Assembly (NCBI RefSeq): GCF_964204645.1
Contig: NC_134030.1
Span: 2,333,855-2,397,854 of the forward strand
Direction: 5' to 3'
Length of the DNA: 64,000 nucleotides
DNA from: Tubulanus polymorphus
Lineage: Eukaryota > Nemertea > Palaeonemertea > Tubulaniformes > Tubulanidae
The notes under the pieces are model-generated. The model had not been told where the DNA came from. It was given only the letters and a program-made list of their open reading frames with translations, and ran no database searches. Of the stretch, positions 59,501-64,000 are shown one piece after another. The stretch's first letter is position 1; every line of letters starts with the position of its first letter. The position numbers and the translations under genes are program-made.

Positions 59501-61430
59501 TCGCAATCTTACAACCGAATCACAATTTTACTAAGTTTGTTTAGAATTCTATAACCAAAATGCGTTTTCAAACAGTTACGAGTTGAATCTTTCAAAGTAA
59601 TACCGTCATCGTCCACCAAGTGGCGCTGAGGTGAATTAATTAGATGAATATGGGAGATATGTTGAAACGCTCTGTAAATAATTCTTTTTTTTGTATTATG
59701 TATTAATATGCATGTTTTTCTATATCCTTATACAATCGACATTGTCAGGATGAATACAGTAACCTAAACTTCACCTCAGTGCCACCTGGTGTATGGTGCA
59801 GCACTGAAACCGCACGCCATAAGGCGGAATAGTCTGTGGCACGGGGTCCACATAACCAATAGAACGGATACGTAAGACGCTGTTTTAAAATATCTCTTTA
59901 TATATACACACAGTAGACCAATAAACAAAACTCATTGATCTCCTCATTAATTGGTATATATACATATAAACACTGGGACAGTCTCTTTACTATACGTTAT
60001 ATTAAGAGCTGTACATTAAAGGAACTGTGATACGGGAAACTGTTACATTAAAGGAACTACAAACTAATCACACAGTTATCAAAAGTATCCTTCGATCGGA
60101 GTACGGCCTTATTTGTAGGAAGTAGAATACAAACAACTTCTGACGGTCTAGAAATAGACGCGACCTCATTGAGCCGGTTTCCGCCCGAGACGCAGGGCTG
60201 TGATGACTGTGTCGGGTTGATCCTCGAAGACGACGAGAGAACTTGTTTCAAGACAGGTCTCCACCACGAGTGAATATAGTTCTTACCACAGTCGTAGTTC
60301 CTGGTCGATATTATCCTGATCTACAGATCTGAGTTAGAGTTAACTCATAGGTTGAAATGAATTAATTTTGAATGATTTAACTTTGAGTTAAATCATGATT
60401 CACAGAACTGTGACCAGTTGCTCAAAGGTTGGTCATAAATAAACCAGTGGATAGTTGACATAGAGGCAATCGAAAGTCCATGTTGTTACTACGTTATTCG
60501 TCCACCGGTTTTCTCTAACCATCTTCTGAGAAACTGCAGTCCCAGTAACCATTGCAACAAAAGCACGGCGCTTGGAACTGTAAAAATGATTGTCACCATC
60601 TTCACTTATCAACAAGTAACTTCAGCTTAACTTTTGAACAACTGGCCCCAGACTAAACTCCTGACAAAATCAAATTGGACCCGTAGAACTATATTAACTA
60701 CAAATTGGCGTGAACTATTATCAATCTTATCGAAGTTGGACCTTATTACTGACACGGTTTAGACGAGACCAATCCGTTTAAAAATGCCAATCAATGCCGA
60801 CTAAGTGACAGCGAATAGGAATAGCCACAACAGCGGACCTTCATCTCATTTGTCTTTGATGAATAGTCTTCGGATATACGCCATCAATTTGTCTTGTACA
60901 GAACAGTGACATTCGTTCGACCAAAACGACAAAACTAACTGCATTATACACATATATATGTTTGTAGGCGAGGGTGTCACGTTAGGCCCGGGCCTACACC
61001 TTTTTGTGCCAAGTTATCACCCTTAAAATACTGTTCATTCGAATCCATAATCTTGCTGCTGGATAAGACGAGTCTAAAGAAACAACGTTAATTTACTCTT
61101 TCGTTTTTTATTGTATTTCGAAATGATATTGAAATACGTATTGTAGAAATTAATTTCGTGAAATTTTCATGCCTACAATTTCTATTTGTATCCTGGCTAC
61201 ACCATCCCTGGTAGGTACGTTATTGTCTAAATGAACTGCTTGTATTTTGGACATGTGGATTACAATATAGCATGATAACTGTCATTATAATACTGCAATG
61301 ATCAATCAAGCTCCGTGGATAGAATCGAGCTATTTCGGTAACAGACTACCTCGCAATTTTCTCCATTCGTTCGACTCGTCCATCCTCGGATACACTCCAC
61401 GGGAATTGAGGAAAAATGCACTGTTGAGAA
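56557..61430. other. Long gene-poor stretch
   Basis: Only short ORFs are present, none with splice or domain support (for example 56941-57174 plus, 77 aa from ATG, lysine-rich). Decayed foldback fragments lie at 57925-58045 (GGACTTAAGTCACAACTGCG) and 60320-60422 (GAGTTAGAGTTAACTCATAG). Short GA and TA runs occur. Confidence 0.4.
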
Positions 61431-61490
61431 GTAAACTAAGAGAGTAGCGACGTTTCGACTTAAAATGCTACGCAACATTTTTAAAAATAA
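61431..61490. repeat. Solo GAGAGTAGYGACGTTTCGACTTA copy
   Basis: Matches the array at 39215-39422. On the minus strand it reads TAAGTCGAAACGTCGCTACT. Confidence 0.7.
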
Positions 61491-61756
61491 CATTTATTAT
61501 TTATTTATTATTTATTATTTATTATTTATTATTTATTATTTATTATTTATTATTTATTATTTATTATTTATTATTTATTATTTATTATTTATTATTTATT
61601 ATTTATTATTTATTATTTATTATTTATTATTTATTATTTATTATTTATTATTTATTATTTATTATTTATTATTTATTTTTCATTATCTATTATTCGTTAT
61701 TCATTATTTATTATTTATTATTTATTATTCATTATTTATTATTTATTATAGGTCAT
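61491..61756. repeat. ATTATTT microsatellite, about 36 copies
   Basis: A 7-bp unit, homogeneous to about 61675, then diverged with ATTC variants. The Tyr/Leu/Phe ORF is an artefact. Confidence 0.95.
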
Positions 61757-63204
61757 TGTCTCTTATTCATTTTTTACTATTTGTTAGCTATTGCTTATTG
61801 TTCATTAGAAGTTGTAACTGAACGGATGATGATTGTGGAATCAGTGGTCTGAACTAATCGTCGTCACGCACAACGAGTAACGCGTATTGGACTGTCAGAA
61901 TCACACGGCTTGACAAATCCTACGAGACTTGTAAAATTCTCTATCCGGTCGTGACCGAAAGCGAAAAATATTCTAAGAAATTAATGTCTTGTCTTCTGGA
62001 ACAAGAGAAGAGCAAATTCTACCCGACGTTAACATAAAAACTTCAGTTATATATATATATTCTTGGTAATTTGGTAAACCAATCGTCATCGGAATTCACA
62101 CATGTCAATATGTATATATATAACATAATTTCAGCAGAGACAAGGCTTATGATTAATGTACAATCGATGCTGTATTAAAGAATGAATCGGTGCTACAAAG
62201 TTTAGACACTTTTTATTGTCAATGTTACTGATTATTCGACGGGGACGCGTTTCTACGCCTATTAAACGTACGTAATTTCCCAAGAAACCAATTACAAACA
62301 GTTTTATTCGCTCTAGTTTATAATTGAATTCAAACCGCAAAATAGAAATGTAACACTATCTGCAGAAAGCGGATATGGGGAATTCAAATCATCTGATGAA
62401 ATATCATATTTTCTGTTCGAGTACGTGTGCTGACCAAATTAGGTCAATCGAAAATGCAAGACCGCGTTGTGATTGGTCTAGAGCCGGTGTATGCAAATAG
62501 CCTACACTGTTGACTAACCACTGAGTGACGAGTGGGTTCGAGTCCTGCTGGTTGTGGGCAATATTTCAATGGTCGTGGTCCCGTCGTGAGGTTGAATGAA
62601 CAACCACATTCAAACAAGCTAGATCATAGTCTGCAGTTGGCGAAAAGGCGGATGCCATGAACAAACAGGTCATACGCACACGTACGCTGATCAACCAGGT
62701 ACGAATCCCGAAATTCCCGATATTAGTACCGCTCCTCTCGCTCGGGTAACAAAGTGACGCTCGCTTCCGTCGCAATCGACATTTCTCTAAACGTCAACAA
62801 CAGGAAAAAAGCGCAAACACATTTAAGCGCATCGGATGTCAGAAAATATTCCACGTTTGAACGAGGCAAAGTAACCAACTAACTATGTGTTTCATATATA
62901 TTTTAGCGCGCATATGCACGGAAAACCAATAATGCAAAGTTTACATTATAACTACCGATACTGGCAGCACTTTGCTGGTACTCAAGGGTTGTGCAGTAGT
63001 GTTCACATTGAGAGACTGCATGTTAAAATTCAAAATTGTCTATTATTTGAAAACCGGATATTTCCGTTTTGCATAAAATTATATACGTGTATGCTATATA
63101 ACAAAACTGGGAGTGAATGAGAACTTGACGACACGAACCTAGAGCTCATACGATTTTGTCTCTTGCATTTACAAATTCACGATCTCTCTTGAATTCTGTT
63201 TCAT
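61757..63204. other. Intergenic, no gene supported
   Basis: A B-box-like GGGTTCGAGTCCTGC at 62531 may mark a SINE relic. Otherwise single-copy with short unsupported ORFs. Confidence 0.35.
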
Positions 63205-63528
63205 TCACAGAACGGGTCGTATCCGTCCGTGCCTAGTACCATCGGGGGGCTTTTTTACACTTTGCAGTGAATATTCCGCATAAATGTATTTTTGATTTTC
63301 TGAAGTGTAAACGTCGAGTATTCTGCGCGTCAAACCGTCTGCGGTGGCGCGTACGAAAGTGTGAGCGAAACTTTGCCGGGTACAAAGTGGAAAAATTATC
63401 GATAAAAGTACATAACTGTAATAGTTAACAGCCAAAACAAACACTGAAATTATCAGCATTATTGACAGATATACCTGTCCGTCCGTCAGTGTTACTAATG
63501 TAGGTGGGTACAATATCCGTTCAAGCAT
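63205..63528 (-). CDS. Possible coding exon or small membrane protein, 107 aa
   Basis: An ATG-initiated frame follows an acceptor-like TTTACCACACAG, so it may be an internal exon instead. It contains one long hydrophobic stretch (YLSIMLIISVFVLAVNYYSY to IIFPLC, about residues 21-52), then a mixed basic region (RQSFAHTFVRATADGLTRRI). Base composition is richer in GC than the surroundings. I do not recognise a family. A chance ORF cannot be excluded. Confidence 0.3.
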   Translation of the reverse strand: MLERILYPPTLVTLTDGQVYLSIMLIISVFVLAVNYYSYVLLSIIFPLCTRQSFAHTFVRATADGLTRRILDVYTSENQKYIYAEYSLQSVKKPPDGTRHGRIRPVL

Positions 63529-64000
63529 CTGTGTGGTAAAAATTGAAATAAAATACAAGTAAGAATTGAAATAGCTGCCGCGTTCACGCTTTATTATTTT
63601 GAACTTAGTTCGTTACAATTTAGAATGGACCAAGCGGCCGCACTAACTAATAGTCGTCATTAAATTGGTCACTTCCATTTTGGAACGGACCAATTGATAC
63701 CAGCCGGCCATTGTGAATAGAAACTTTACTTTTATTGCTCATCAGTAAAAAACTTTTAGTTATTTTTCGTTATTATGAATTTTTCTTTACTTGTCGATAT
63801 AAGCGAAGACCGATTTAAACCAAGGCCGCTAGAATTTTTATAGGGAATATATCGTATTTCATTGCGCACGCTTCATTCGATACGACAATCATATTCAGAA
63901 AAAAACCGTATCCACATTTTATAAAGATATATTTTTTTTAAACGCCTCGTCGGAATCTGTTCAGATAGAAACCCGACACGCTATATTTACATCAGTAACT
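63529..64000. other. Right edge, no gene supported
   Basis: A short inverted similarity lies at 63627-63690 (GAATGGACCAAGCGGCC / GGAACGGACCAATTG). Nothing else was recognised. Confidence 0.3.

Noticed and set aside
62450-62560. Possible tRNA around GGGTTCGAGTCCTGCTGG
   Set aside because: No complementary CCAGCAG 5' acceptor strand is present at the needed distance.

Overview
The window is animal nuclear DNA, most likely from a marine invertebrate and perhaps a lophotrochozoan. That placement is inferred from gene families and repeat load, not proven. Coding sequence is sparse, split by short GT-AG introns, and surrounded by foldback elements, satellites and microsatellites. No bacterial operons, rRNA or convincing tRNA genes were seen.

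Four genes can be supported. (1) A DEG/ENaC sodium channel on the minus strand (267-4134, open at the left edge). All splice phases agree, and the last visible exon carries an unusually long helical insertion. (2) A six-exon opsin on the plus strand (5585-9484, 356 aa). It has the retinal lysine but has lost the acidic DRY residue and the NPxxY tyrosine, which fits a group-4 (RGR/retinochrome/peropsin-like) opsin. (3) An unrecognised seven-exon gene on the plus strand (11437-15259, 216 aa), whose exons join with consistent phases. (4) An intronless class A peptide-type GPCR on the minus strand (36288-37634, 448 aa), followed by a long repeat-rich tract. A sensory or neuronal theme (opsin, DEG/ENaC, peptide GPCR) is visible, but no shared regulation can be shown. 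An array of exon-like units at 17440-18790 on the minus strand may be a decayed or fast-evolving repeat gene.

The rest is repeats. Several foldback families are present: a family with a hairpin followed by GAAACG or GAAAGC, resembling the core of hammerhead ribozymes (1-222, 10636-12346, 12612-12830, 21606-21840, 29123-29290, 35528-35664, 40983-41120); a CAGGGGCCAGTTGCA family (26243, 35234 and decayed copies); a CCAGTTCCACAGTTGTGAGTT family (28670 and others); and single large palindromes (8204-8611, 24268-24818). Several satellites appear to have grown out of pieces of these elements. Insertion events with clear target duplications are visible in an opsin intron and at 55354-55438.

The right part (38-64 kb) contains almost no supportable genes. 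It holds satellites (42.8, 47.7, 48.8 and 56.1 kb), purine/pyrimidine tracts, microsatellites, and a few short unassigned ORFs.
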